From: Falsiroseomonas sp044341625
Lineage (GTDB): Bacteria > Pseudomonadota > Alphaproteobacteria > Acetobacterales > Acetobacteraceae
Direction of reading: 5' to 3'
DNA: 27,650 bases
Assembly (NCBI GenBank): GCA_044341625.1
Contig: JBIIRI010000028.1
Location: forward strand, 1 to 27,650
A model generated the notes under the pieces. The model saw only the letters and a program-made list of their open reading frames with translations, made no database searches and had not been told where the DNA came from. Shown piece after piece: positions 1 to 7,853 of the stretch. The translations under genes and the position numbers were made by a program. The first letter of the stretch is position 1. Each line of letters starts with the position of its first letter.

Positions 1-1
1 G

Positions 2-1036
2 CGCAGCCACCTGCCCGCGGCGCAGGATGTGGGTGGCGAGCACCTGATCCCGGGGATCGTGGACGTCCACACCGATAACCTCGAACGCCAGGTGCAGCCG
101 CGCGCGAATGCCCGCTGGCCGTCGCGTTCCGCCATGCTGGCGCATGACACGCAGACCATCGCGGCGGGTGTCACGACCGTGCTGGATGCGCTCTGCCTGG
201 GCGATCTCGGCTTCGATGCGGGGCGCACCAAGACCTTCCTGGACGGGGTCGCCGACCTTGATGCGCTGGCGCCGACCGGGCTGCTGAAAAGCGAGCATTT
301 CCTACATCTGCGCTGCGAATTGCCCGCCGCCGACATGCCGGAGTTGGTGGAGCCGGTGGCCGACCATCCGCTGGTCCGGATGGTGAGCCTGATGGACCAT
401 TCCCCTGGCGTCGGGCAGTACCGCGACATCCCGCGCTACCGGCAGATGCGGATCAAGCAGATGAACGTATCGCCGGCCGATGTGGATCGGCGCATCGGCG
501 AATTGCTGGAGCAGCGCGAACGCCTGCGCGAGCCCCAGCGCCGCTGGCTTCTGGACCGCGTGCGCCATCGCGTCCTGCCTCTGGCCAGCCATGACGACGA
601 CAGCGCCGAGCAGGTCGCGCGCAACGCGGCGGACGGCATCCTGATCAGCGAATTCCCGGTGGTGATGGAAGCGGCGCAGGAAGCGAAACGCCTTGGCGTC
701 GCGGTGATCGCGGGCGCGCCGAACATCGTCCGCGGCGGCAGCCATTCCGGTAACGTCGCCGCCGCCGACCTGGTGCGCGCCGGCGCGGTGGATGTGCTGG
801 CGAGCGATTACGTCCCGCCCGCGATGGTGGAGGCCGCCTGGCTATCCGCCGCCAGCGGCGCCATCACGCTGCCGCAAGCCGTCGGGATGATCACCGATGC
901 CGCCGCACGGATGGCCGGCCTGACCGATCGCGGCCGCATCGAGCCAGGCCTCCGCGCCGATCTGGTGCAGGTCCGCCCGCATGAGGGCCATGCCATCATC
1001 CGCCGCGTCTGGCGTGCGGGTGAGCGCGTCGCCTGA
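2..1036 (+). CDS. phnM: PhnM, alpha-D-ribose 1-methylphosphonate 5-triphosphate diphosphatase (5' truncated by window)
   Basis: This amidohydrolase-superfamily enzyme releases pyrophosphate from alpha-D-ribose 1-methylphosphonate 5-triphosphate, giving the 5-phosphate that C-P lyase cleaves. The frame is open from base 2, so the start lies outside the window and about 344 residues are visible. A GTG at 29 is internal, because the residues before it continue the conserved lead into the metal site. Seen in the sequence: the metal motif DVHTDNLE near the visible N-terminus, the PhnM-typical block RANARWPSR followed by HDTQTIAAGVTTV, then SLMDHSPGVGQY, ASHDDD, GAPNIVRGGSHSGN and LASDYVPP. The last two are PhnM signatures rather than general dihydroorotase ones. 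The stop codon overlaps the next start (TGATG), so the DUF1045 gene is translationally coupled. The missing part is probably only about 40 residues of the N-terminal beta domain. Confidence 0.93.
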   Translation, partial: RSHLPAAQDVGGEHLIPGIVDVHTDNLERQVQPRANARWPSRSAMLAHDTQTIAAGVTTVLDALCLGDLGFDAGRTKTFLDGVADLDALAPTGLLKSEHFLHLRCELPAADMPELVEPVADHPLVRMVSLMDHSPGVGQYRDIPRYRQMRIKQMNVSPADVDRRIGELLEQRERLREPQRRWLLDRVRHRVLPLASHDDDSAEQVARNAADGILISEFPVVMEAAQEAKRLGVAVIAGAPNIVRGGSHSGNVAAADLVRAGAVDVLASDYVPPAMVEAAWLSAASGAITLPQAVGMITDAAARMAGLTDRGRIEPGLRADLVQVRPHEGHAIIRRVWRAGERVA

Positions 1037-1707
1037 TGCGCGTCGCGTTGTACTGGGCGCCGCGGATCGATGATCCGCTGCATGCACTCGGATCCAGATG
1101 GCTGGGCCGCGATGCAGAGACGGGCGCGATGCTGGCGCAGCCCGCCATTCCCGGGCTCGATATCGCCGCGCTGACGGCGGATGCGCGAGGATACGGCCTG
1201 CACGCCACGCTAAAGGCGCCCTTCCGCATCGCCACTAGCTGGCAGGCGGTGCGCGATGTGGCGATGGAACTGGCCGCGCGGACCCGGCCCTTCGCGATGC
1301 CGCCTCTGCGGCTGGCGGAGCATCACGGCTTCCTTGCCCTGCTGGAGGCAGAGGCATCGCCCGCGCTTCAGGCCTTCTGCGACGCCTGTGTCACCGCGCT
1401 CGACCCGCACCGCGCGCCTGCGACGCCCGAGGAGATCGCGCGCCGCAACCCCGCGCGCATGACGGAACGGCAAAGGGCCTATCTGGAACGCTGGGGCTAT
1501 CACTATGTGCTCGAGGAATGGTGGTTCCACGTTACGCTGACCGGCCGGCTGACGGAGGCGCAGCGCGAGGTGCTGATGCCGCTTCTGGCCGCGCATCTCG
1601 GCGATTCCCCCGCCCTGCCCCGGCGCGTGGCGGAACTCTGCCTCTTCACCCAAGCCTCGCCCGGCGCGCCGTTCCTGATTGCGGAGCGACTGCCGCTGCT
1701 GGGCTGA
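1036..1707 (+). CDS. DUF1045 phosphonate-operon protein, 2H phosphoesterase-like
   Basis: A 223-residue protein of the DUF1045 family, which is found almost only in phosphonate (phn) operons. It has the two HxT motifs of the 2H phosphoesterase superfamily: H56-A-T58 in GLHATLKAPF and H165-V-T167 in WWFHVTLTG. The pair forms the active site in 2H enzymes that hydrolyse 2',3'-cyclic or 1,2-cyclic phosphates. A role on ribose cyclic phosphate intermediates of C-P lyase breakdown is therefore attractive but is inference. The ATG at 1036 overlaps the phnM stop by one base, which fixes the start by coupling. The conserved middle RNPARMTERQRAYLERWGYHYV is typical of the family. It ends five bases before the convergent phnN stop. 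Confidence 0.88.
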   Translation: MRVALYWAPRIDDPLHALGSRWLGRDAETGAMLAQPAIPGLDIAALTADARGYGLHATLKAPFRIATSWQAVRDVAMELAARTRPFAMPPLRLAEHHGFLALLEAEASPALQAFCDACVTALDPHRAPATPEEIARRNPARMTERQRAYLERWGYHYVLEEWWFHVTLTGRLTEAQREVLMPLLAAHLGDSPALPRRVAELCLFTQASPGAPFLIAERLPLLG

Positions 1708-1722
1708 TGGCGTTACGCCATC
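1706..1722. terminator. Hairpin at the phnPP-like/phnN convergent junction
   Basis: GATGGCG-TTA-CGCCATC is a perfect 7-bp stem with a 3-base loop. The left arm contains part of the stop codon of the plus-strand gene, and the loop TTA is exactly the TAA stop of phnN on the minus strand. It could act as a bidirectional terminator, but no U-tract follows on either side, so termination is inference. Confidence 0.45.
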
Positions 1723-2249
1723 GCCCCGCGCAGCACCGCGACGACGGCGGCGATGCCCTGGTCCGGCGAACCGTCATTCACGACCCGGCGGATATCCAGG
1801 CCCTCTGGCAGCGGCGCTTCTCGGCTCAGGCGGCGGGCGACATCATCCACACTTTCGCGCCCGCGTGCGGCGAGGCGCGCGGCGCGAAGTTCGAGCGGCG
1901 CGGTGATCTCCAGCACCAGCAGCGGGAAGCGCGCCGCAGCCTCCGCCAGCACGCCGCGCGAAAGATTCGCGACGACGGCGCGGCCCTGCCCGGAATCGGC
2001 CGCGAACCGCGCCGGAATGCCATAGGACAGGCCATGCGCGTCCCACCACAGCGCGAAGTCGCCCTTCTCGCGCATCCGGGCGAACTCATCGGCGGTCGCC
2101 GGCAGGTGATCCTCGCCCCCCGCCTCGGCGGGGCGGGTGATGACACGGCGGGCAAAGACGAAGCGCGCATTGCCGGCCAGGGCGGCGCGGGCGCCGTCCA
2201 TCAGCGTGTCCTTGCCGGCACCCGAAGGCCCCACCACACCGACGAGCAC
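1713..2249 (-). CDS. phnN: PhnN, ribose 1,5-bisphosphate phosphokinase
   Basis: This kinase of the guanylate-kinase fold phosphorylates ribose 1,5-bisphosphate to PRPP, the last step of recycling the ribose carrier in the C-P lyase pathway. It has 178 residues, the usual PhnN length (about 180-190). The P-loop GPSGAGKD is at residues 7-14. It is followed by the PhnN-typical FARRVITRPAEAGGEDH, FALWWDAHGLSYGIP and VVANLSRGVL. The start is GTG at 2249, chosen because GGAGAAG lies about 5 bases upstream and the P-loop begins almost at once, as in the family. It is encoded opposite to phnM and converges on the DUF1045 gene with only five bases between stops, so it is not in the phnM transcript. 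Its promoter must lie in the short gap before the divergent gene at 2330. Confidence 0.93.
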   Translation of the reverse strand: MLVGVVGPSGAGKDTLMDGARAALAGNARFVFARRVITRPAEAGGEDHLPATADEFARMREKGDFALWWDAHGLSYGIPARFAADSGQGRAVVANLSRGVLAEAAARFPLLVLEITAPLELRAARLAARGRESVDDVARRLSREAPLPEGLDIRRVVNDGSPDQGIAAVVAVLRGAMA

Positions 2250-2329
2250 GCGACTTCTCCGTATTGACCACAGCGCTTGTGCCTGTGCCTATCGCGCCGT
2301 TCAAGCGGCCGTCCATGAAGGTTCATCGC

Positions 2330-4120
2330 ATGTTCACGACACGCCCCGAAATCGCCGGCACCTTCGGCGTCGTCGCTTCGACGCATTGGATCGCCTCCCA
2401 GGTCGGCATGAGCGTGCTGGAGCGCGGCGGCAACGCCTTCGACGCCGCCGCCGCCGCCGGCTTCACGCTGCAGGTGGCAGAGCCGCATCTGAACGGCCCG
2501 GGCGGCGACTGCCCGATCATCGTCCATGACGCGAAATCCGGCGCGCAGCACGTGATCTGCGGCCAGGGCGTCGCCCCCGCCGGGCTTTCGGTGGCCCATG
2601 TGAAGGGCTCGCTGGGCCTCGACCTGGTGCCCGGCACCGGCCTGCTGCCGGCGATGGTGCCGGGCGCCTTCGATGCCTGGGCGCGGATGCTGCGGGACCA
2701 CGGCACCTGGTCGCTGCGCGACGTGCTGTCCTATGCCATCGGCTATGCACGGCGCGGCATCCACTACGTACCTCGCGTCATCGCGACGCTCAACACCGTG
2801 CGGCCGCTGTTCGAGACGGAATGGCCCACCTCCGCCGCGCTGTGGCTGCGCGATGGCGGGCCGTGCGAAGGAAAGCTCTGGGCCAACCCGACCCTGGCCG
2901 ACACCTGGGAACGCCTGGTGCGGGAAGCGGAAGCGGCGGGCCATGACCGCGTGGCGCAGATCGATGCCGCGCGCGACGCCTGGTATGGAGGCTTCATAGC
3001 CGAGGCGATCGACCGCTTCTGCCGCACCAACGAAGTGATGGACACCTCCGGCCGCCGCCATCGCGGCGTGCTGACCGGCGACGACATGGCGAAGTGGCGC
3101 GCCCCGGTCGAGGCCCCGCTGCGGCGCGACTATCGCGGCACGACGCTGCTGAAATGCGGCGTCTGGAGCCAGGGCCCGACCATGCTGCAAACCATGGCGC
3201 TGCTGGAAGGCTTCGACATCGCCGGGATGGACCCGCTGGGGGAGCGTTTCATCCACACCGTGGTCGAATGCATGAAGCTCGCCTTCGCCGATCGCGAGGC
3301 CTTCTATGGCGATCCGGATTTCGTCGATGTCCCGACCGCGACGCTGCTGTCGGACGCCTATATCGCCGAACGTCGTAAGCTGGTGGGCGAGACGGCGTCG
3401 ATGGAACTGCGCCCCGGCACCATCCCCGGCTACGACCGGCCCGCGCCGGACCTCGCCGCCGCCGTCGCCCGCGGCGAATGGGCCGCGCGCGCGCCGGGCG
3501 CGGGGGAGCCGACGGTCTCGCGGCTCGGCGCCTCGGGCGCGGATACCTGCCATCTGGATATCATCGACCGCGAGGGGAACATGGTCAGCGCGACGCCGTC
3601 CGGCGGCTGGCTGCAATCCTCCCCGGTCATTCCGGAACTCGGCTTCTGCCTCGGCACGCGCGGGCAGATGTTCTGGCTGGATGAATCGCTGCCGAACGGT
3701 CTCAAGCCCGGCAAGCGGCCGCGCACCACGCTATCGCCCGCGATGGCCCTGAAGGATGGCCGCCCCTGGATGACCTTCGGCACGCCCGGCGGCGAACAGC
3801 AGGACCAGTGGCAGCCCATTATGTTCGCCCGCATGGTCGATCACGCGATGGGGATCCAGCAGGCGATCGACGCGCCATCCTTCCACACGGAGCACTGGGT
3901 TTCCTCCTTCTGGCCGCGCCCCGCAAAGCCCGGAAAGGTGGTGATCGAGGGCCGCTACGCGCCCGATGTCGCGCCGGCGCTGGCCGCGCGCGGCCATCTG
4001 GTGGAGGTCGGCGGCGAGTGGTCCGAAGGACGGCTCACCGCCGCACGGCAGGAAGCGGATGGGCAGTTGTTCGCCGGCGCCAATCCGCGCGGCATGCAGG
4101 GCTACGCGGTGGGGCGCTGA
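2330..4120 (+). CDS. Gamma-glutamyltransferase family protein (N-terminal nucleophile hydrolase)
   Basis: A 596-residue member of the gamma-glutamyltranspeptidase family, which cleaves or transfers gamma-glutamyl groups after self-cleavage into two subunits. Seen: the N-terminal STHWIASQVGMSVLERGGNAFDAAAA and LNGPGGD blocks, the predicted autocleavage and nucleophile residue Thr406 in ADTCHLDIIDREGN, then a small-subunit part with GKRPRTTLSP and FGTPGGEQQDQW. About 190 residues follow Thr406, as expected for the small subunit. No signal peptide is visible, so it is probably cytoplasmic, unlike periplasmic Ggt. The start is ATG 2330, because GAAGG at 2316-2320 precedes it at good spacing and family similarity begins there. 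A TTG at 2264 would add 22 unconserved residues. Substrate is unknown: the residues before and after the nucleophile (TCHLD, SGGW) differ from classical glutathione Ggt (TTHYS), so it may be an acylase-type relative. Confidence 0.85.
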   Translation: MFTTRPEIAGTFGVVASTHWIASQVGMSVLERGGNAFDAAAAAGFTLQVAEPHLNGPGGDCPIIVHDAKSGAQHVICGQGVAPAGLSVAHVKGSLGLDLVPGTGLLPAMVPGAFDAWARMLRDHGTWSLRDVLSYAIGYARRGIHYVPRVIATLNTVRPLFETEWPTSAALWLRDGGPCEGKLWANPTLADTWERLVREAEAAGHDRVAQIDAARDAWYGGFIAEAIDRFCRTNEVMDTSGRRHRGVLTGDDMAKWRAPVEAPLRRDYRGTTLLKCGVWSQGPTMLQTMALLEGFDIAGMDPLGERFIHTVVECMKLAFADREAFYGDPDFVDVPTATLLSDAYIAERRKLVGETASMELRPGTIPGYDRPAPDLAAAVARGEWAARAPGAGEPTVSRLGASGADTCHLDIIDREGNMVSATPSGGWLQSSPVIPELGFCLGTRGQMFWLDESLPNGLKPGKRPRTTLSPAMALKDGRPWMTFGTPGGEQQDQWQPIMFARMVDHAMGIQQAIDAPSFHTEHWVSSFWPRPAKPGKVVIEGRYAPDVAPALAARGHLVEVGGEWSEGRLTAARQEADGQLFAGANPRGMQGYAVGR

Positions 4121-4142
4121 ACGCGCCACACCGAAGCCTGGT

Positions 4143-4173
4143 CCCCACAAGGCCGCCTGACAGCCTTGTGGGG
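4143..4173. terminator. Strong bidirectional hairpin between convergent genes
   Basis: CCCCACAAGGC at 4143-4153 pairs perfectly with GCCTTGTGGGG at 4163-4173 (11 bp, 9-base loop). It lies between the end of the gamma-glutamyltransferase gene and the end of the sugar-acid operon, so it can terminate both. There is no clear U-tract, which is common for terminators in very GC-rich alphaproteobacteria. Confidence 0.8.
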
Positions 4174-4180
4174 CGGGCCA

Positions 4181-5098
4181 CTACTTGCCCCAGCGCAGCA
4201 CCATGGGATCGAGGCGCTTCGCCACCTCGATCAGCCCCGCGCGCGTCGCCGGATGCAGCGGCGCGATCGGGGCGCGCGGCGCGCCGCAGCGGATGACGCC
4301 GCCTTCCTCCATCAGCGCCTTGGCGGCCAGCAGGCCGCATTGGCGGTTCTCGTAGTTGATCAGCGGCAGCCAGCGCGCATAGGCATCCATCGCGCCATTC
4401 CGGTCGCCGGCGAACCAGGCATCGGTGATCTGCCGGATGCCGTCCGGGAAGCCGCCGCCGGTCATCGAACCCGTCGCGCCGGCATCGAGATCGGCCATCA
4501 GGGTGATGGCCTCCTCCCCATCCCAGGGGCCGATGATGGCCTCCCCGCCCAGCTCGATCAGCTCACGCAGCTTGGCGGCCGCCTGCGGCACCTCGATCTT
4601 GAAATAGGAGACGTTCGCGATCTCCCGCGCCATGCGGGCCAGGAAGGGCCCGGACAGCGTGGTGCCGCTGACCGGCGCGTCCTGGATCATGATCGGGATC
4701 GAGATCGCGTCGGACACGCGGCGGAAGAATTCGTAGACCCCCTTCTCACCCACGCGGATGGTCGCGCCGTGATAGGGCGGCATGATCATGACCATCGCAG
4801 CACCCATATCCTGCGCGCGGCGGCTCCGCTCGGCGCAGATATGGGTCGCGAAATGCGTCGTCGTCACGATCACCGGCACGCGCCCGGCGACGTGCTTCAG
4901 CGCCGCCTGCATCACCCGGTCGCGGTCCTCATCCGTCAGCACGAATTGCTCGGAGAAGTTGGCGAGGATGCAGAGACCCTCGGACCCCGCATCGATCATG
5001 AAGTCGATGGCGCGCTTCTGGCCTTCGAGGTCGAGTGCGCCATCGGCGTGGAAGATGGTGGGGACGACCGGGAAGACCCCGCGATAGGGCTGTGGCAT
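4181..5098 (-). CDS. L-2-keto-3-deoxyarabonate (2-keto-3-deoxypentonate) dehydratase, DHDPS family
   Basis: A 305-residue class I aldolase-fold enzyme predicted to dehydrate L-2-keto-3-deoxypentonate to alpha-ketoglutaric semialdehyde (EC 4.2.1.43 type). The Schiff-base lysine is K167 in SYFKIE. The DHDPS tyrosine motif (YNVP) is replaced by IQDAPVSGTT, and the GTTGE motif by LANFSEQF. As I recall the family, both replacements mark the Azospirillum brasilense-type dehydratase rather than DapA. Long blocks such as GAAMVMIMPPYHGAT, GPWDGEEAI, ATGSMTGG and RWLPLINYENRQCGLLAAKALM also fit. The start is ATG 5098, with AGGAG 7 bases upstream; an upstream in-frame ATG lies inside the preceding gene. 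It is the last gene of the operon, 13 bases after the dehydratase stop. No alpha-ketoglutaric semialdehyde dehydrogenase is in the window, so the final oxidation must be encoded elsewhere. Confidence 0.85.
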   Translation of the reverse strand: MPQPYRGVFPVVPTIFHADGALDLEGQKRAIDFMIDAGSEGLCILANFSEQFVLTDEDRDRVMQAALKHVAGRVPVIVTTTHFATHICAERSRRAQDMGAAMVMIMPPYHGATIRVGEKGVYEFFRRVSDAISIPIMIQDAPVSGTTLSGPFLARMAREIANVSYFKIEVPQAAAKLRELIELGGEAIIGPWDGEEAITLMADLDAGATGSMTGGGFPDGIRQITDAWFAGDRNGAMDAYARWLPLINYENRQCGLLAAKALMEEGGVIRCGAPRAPIAPLHPATRAGLIEVAKRLDPMVLRWGK

Positions 5099-5111
5099 CG
5101 GGGGCTCCTGC

Positions 5112-6839
5112 TCAGTGGTTGTCGCGCGGCACGGGCGCACCGGAACTGCCGACGAGGAAGTCGAGGTCGGCGCCCTCATTCGCCTGCTGCACGTGATCCA
5201 GATACATCTTCACATAGCCACGCGTGGCCGCCGGGGCTGGTGGCACCCAGGCGGCGCGGCGCGCGGCCAGTTCTGCTTCGTCCACATGCAGGTGCAGGCT
5301 GCGCGCCGCGACATCGAGGGTGATCAAATCGCCGTTCCGGACCAGCGCGAGCGGCCCGCCCGCCGCGGCCTCCGGCGCGACATGCAGCACCACGGTGCCA
5401 TAGGCGGTGCCGGACATGCGCGCGTCCGAGATGCGGATCATGTCGCGCACGCCCTGCTTCAGCAGCTTGGCGGGAATCGGCATGTTCCCGACCTCGGCCA
5501 TGCCGGGGTAGCCCTTGGGGCCGCAATTCTTCAGCACCATGACGCAGTCGGCGTCGATATCGAGGTTGGGGTCGTCCTTGCGGGCGTGCAGATCCTCGAT
5601 CGTCTCGAACACCACCGCGCGGCCGGTGTGGCGCATCAGCTTCGGGGATGCGGCGGATGGCTTGATGACCGCGCCATCGGGCGCAAGGTTGCCGCGCAGC
5701 ACCGCCATGCCCGCATCCGGCTTGAAGGGCTGGTCCCAGGGCGTGATGACGTCCGGGCGCCAGCAGCGCGCGTCCTTCACATTCTCCCAGATCGGCTTGC
5801 CATTCGCGGTCGGCGCGTCGCGGTTCAGCAGCCCCGCCTCGCCGAGCGCCTTCAGCACCACCGGCAGGCCGCCGGCCTCGTAGAAATCCTCCATCAGGAA
5901 GCGGCCCGACGGCATGAGGTCCACAAGGCACGGAATCCTGCGACCAAGCGCGTCGAGATCATCCAGCGTGAAGGGCACGCCAAGCCGGCGCGCGATCGCC
6001 AGCAGGTGCACGACGGCATTGGTCGAGCCCCCGATCGCGCCCAGTACGCGCACTGCGTTTTCGAAAGCGGCGCGCGTCAGGATTTTCGAGATGGTAAGGT
6101 CTTCGCGAACCATGTCCACGATGCGCCGCCCGGCCATGCGCGCCAGCAGGTTGCGCCGCGCATCGGCCGCCGGGATGGCGGCGTTCTGCGGCAGCCCAAG
6201 CCCCATCGCCTCGACCAGCGACGCCATGGTGGACGCAGTGCCCATCGTCATACACGACCCGGCGGAGCGGTTCATGCCGGCTTCCGCCTCGTGGAATTCC
6301 TCCAGCGTCACCTCCCCGGCGCGCAGCTGCTCGCTCATGGAGATGATGTTGGTGCCAGAACCGATAATCTGCCCGCGATAGACGCCGCGCAGCTGCGGCC
6401 CGCCGGACACACCGATGGTCGGCAGATCGACGCTGGCCGCGCCCATCACCAGGGATGGCGTGGTCTTGTCGCAACCCATCAGCAGCACGGCGCCATCCAG
6501 CGGATGCGCGCGCAAAGCTTCCTCGACATCCATTGCGGCGAGGTTGCGATAGAGCATCGCGGTGGGCCGCATCGTTACCTCGCCGAGCGAGGAGACGGGG
6601 AATTCCAGCGGATAGCCGCCGGCTTCCAGAATGCCGTCCCGCACATGCCGCGCCAGGTCGCGGAAATGCGCGTTGCAGGGCGTCAGTTCCGACCAGGTGT
6701 TGCAGATGCCGATGACGGGGCGGCCATCGAACTGGTCCTGCGGCGTGCCGTGATTCTTCAGGAACGACCGGTAGTAGAACCCCATCTTGTCCTGGCGGCC
6801 GAACCAGGCCTGGCTGCGCAGCGGCTTCTTGGTGCTCAT
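5112..6839 (-). CDS. IlvD/Edd-family pentonate dehydratase (L-arabonate/L-lyxonate dehydratase-like)
   Basis: A 575-residue [2Fe-2S] dehydratase predicted to turn an aldonate (pentonate) into its 2-keto-3-deoxy acid. The three cluster cysteines are C55 (TPCN), C123 (GCDKT) and C196 (GSCMTMG). Their spacing of 68 and 73 is the same as C59/C127/C200 recalled for Rhizobium leguminosarum L-arabinonate dehydratase. Lys125, the carbamylated metal ligand, follows C123 by two. Ser476 in ARMSGTAYG sits at the position of the catalytic Ser480. The LRSQ(A/E)W start and the C-terminal DLDFLVG are also typical of sugar-acid dehydratases rather than of branched-chain IlvD. ATG 6839 is six bases after the PdxA-like stop; the ribosome site is weak (TGGAAG), which suggests coupled translation. 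The actual sugar acid (L-arabonate, L-lyxonate, fuconate, xylonate) cannot be told from sequence. Confidence 0.86.
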   Translation of the reverse strand: MSTKKPLRSQAWFGRQDKMGFYYRSFLKNHGTPQDQFDGRPVIGICNTWSELTPCNAHFRDLARHVRDGILEAGGYPLEFPVSSLGEVTMRPTAMLYRNLAAMDVEEALRAHPLDGAVLLMGCDKTTPSLVMGAASVDLPTIGVSGGPQLRGVYRGQIIGSGTNIISMSEQLRAGEVTLEEFHEAEAGMNRSAGSCMTMGTASTMASLVEAMGLGLPQNAAIPAADARRNLLARMAGRRIVDMVREDLTISKILTRAAFENAVRVLGAIGGSTNAVVHLLAIARRLGVPFTLDDLDALGRRIPCLVDLMPSGRFLMEDFYEAGGLPVVLKALGEAGLLNRDAPTANGKPIWENVKDARCWRPDVITPWDQPFKPDAGMAVLRGNLAPDGAVIKPSAASPKLMRHTGRAVVFETIEDLHARKDDPNLDIDADCVMVLKNCGPKGYPGMAEVGNMPIPAKLLKQGVRDMIRISDARMSGTAYGTVVLHVAPEAAAGGPLALVRNGDLITLDVAARSLHLHVDEAELAARRAAWVPPAPAATRGYVKMYLDHVQQANEGADLDFLVGSSGAPVPRDNH

Positions 6840-6845
6840 CTTCCA

Positions 6846-7853
6846 TCAGCCCCGCGCGCGGCGCCGCGTGCCCATGGCGCAGGCCAAGTCGAAGGCCGCC
6901 TGCAGCGCGCCGACGCGTGCGATGCCCTTGCCCTGGATGTCGAAGCCCGTGCCATGGGCGCAGGTCGCGATCGGCACCGGCAAGCCGCCGGCCACCGTGA
7001 TGCCGCGCCAGAAGCCCATCAGCTTCATCGCGATCTGCCCCTGGTCATGGTACATGGTGACGATCGCATCCACGTCGCGCGTGCCGTCCGGCTTGGGCTG
7101 GGCGCGCAGGAAGATGGTGTCGGCGGGGTACGGCCCCTCGCAGGGCAGGCCGCGACGGCGCGCTTCCTCCAGCGCGGGGCCGATGATCTCGATTTCCTCG
7201 CGGCCGAAGGCGCCGTTGTCGCCATTGTGGGGGTTCAGGCCGCACACCGCGATGCGCGGCTGTTCGATGCCGGCCTGGACCAGCGCATCGCGGATCAGCG
7301 CGACGGCGCCGATCACCTTCTCCGGCGTGATGAGATCCGCCACCTCGCGCAGCGCCACATGGCTGGTCACGCGACAGGTCCAGAGCCCGTCCAGCACGTT
7401 GAATTCGCTATGCGCGCCCTGGTGGCCGAGCACTTCCGCGAACCAGTGCAGCTCATCCGGATGGCCCATCTGGGCCATATGCAGCGACGACTTGTTCAGC
7501 GGCGCGAAGCAGATGCCGTCCACCGTGCCGGCCTGCGCCAGCGCCAGGCATTCGCGCAGCGTCGCCATCGCATGCGCTCCGCCCTCGGCACTCGACACGC
7601 CGCGCGGGATGGGCGCGGTGCGCCGCACCTCATGCAGCGCGATGCGGCCAGGGGCGAGCGCCGCCGGGTCGTTCACGCGGGTGATGGGCAGATCGACACC
7701 CGCGATCCGCATGCCCTCCGCCAACTCGTCCGGGTCCGCCACCAGCAGCAGCGCGGCCTTGTTGCGGTTGCTCTCCTCGGCCAGCAGCTTGGCCATGATC
7801 TCCGGCCCGATGCCGGCGGGATCACCAAGAACAAGGGCGAGGCGGGGCGTCAT
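6846..7853 (-). CDS. PdxA-family NAD-dependent dehydrogenase/decarboxylase (catabolic PdxA paralogue)
   Basis: A 335-residue member of the PdxA family, whose founding enzyme oxidises and decarboxylates 4-hydroxythreonine 4-phosphate. The divalent-metal histidines are H165 (TSHVALRE), H209 (GLNPHNGDNG) and H269 (MYHDQGQ), and their spacing matches E. coli PdxA H166/H211/H266. The N-terminal LGDPAGIGPEI and the AHGTGFDIQGKG region are also conserved. It lies inside a transporter-dehydratase operon, not beside ksgA or surA as biosynthetic pdxA does, so a catabolic role is inferred. Family members with such roles include PdxA2 (4-phospho-threonate and -erythronate), TphB (terephthalate dihydrodiol), and the decarboxylase of L-ascorbate breakdown that acts on 2-carboxy-L-lyxonate. 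No DUF1537 kinase is nearby, which argues against a phosphorylated substrate. Its ATG overlaps the tctA stop by four bases (ATGA). Confidence 0.88.
   Translation of the reverse strand: MTPRLALVLGDPAGIGPEIMAKLLAEESNRNKAALLLVADPDELAEGMRIAGVDLPITRVNDPAALAPGRIALHEVRRTAPIPRGVSSAEGGAHAMATLRECLALAQAGTVDGICFAPLNKSSLHMAQMGHPDELHWFAEVLGHQGAHSEFNVLDGLWTCRVTSHVALREVADLITPEKVIGAVALIRDALVQAGIEQPRIAVCGLNPHNGDNGAFGREEIEIIGPALEEARRRGLPCEGPYPADTIFLRAQPKPDGTRDVDAIVTMYHDQGQIAMKLMGFWRGITVAGGLPVPIATCAHGTGFDIQGKGIARVGALQAAFDLACAMGTRRRARG

Noticed and set aside
2264..2292. Possible promoter TTGACC-17-GCCTAT for the Ggt-family gene
   Set aside because: The -10 is poor and no other signal supports it. The location in the short divergent gap is right but the match is too weak to call.
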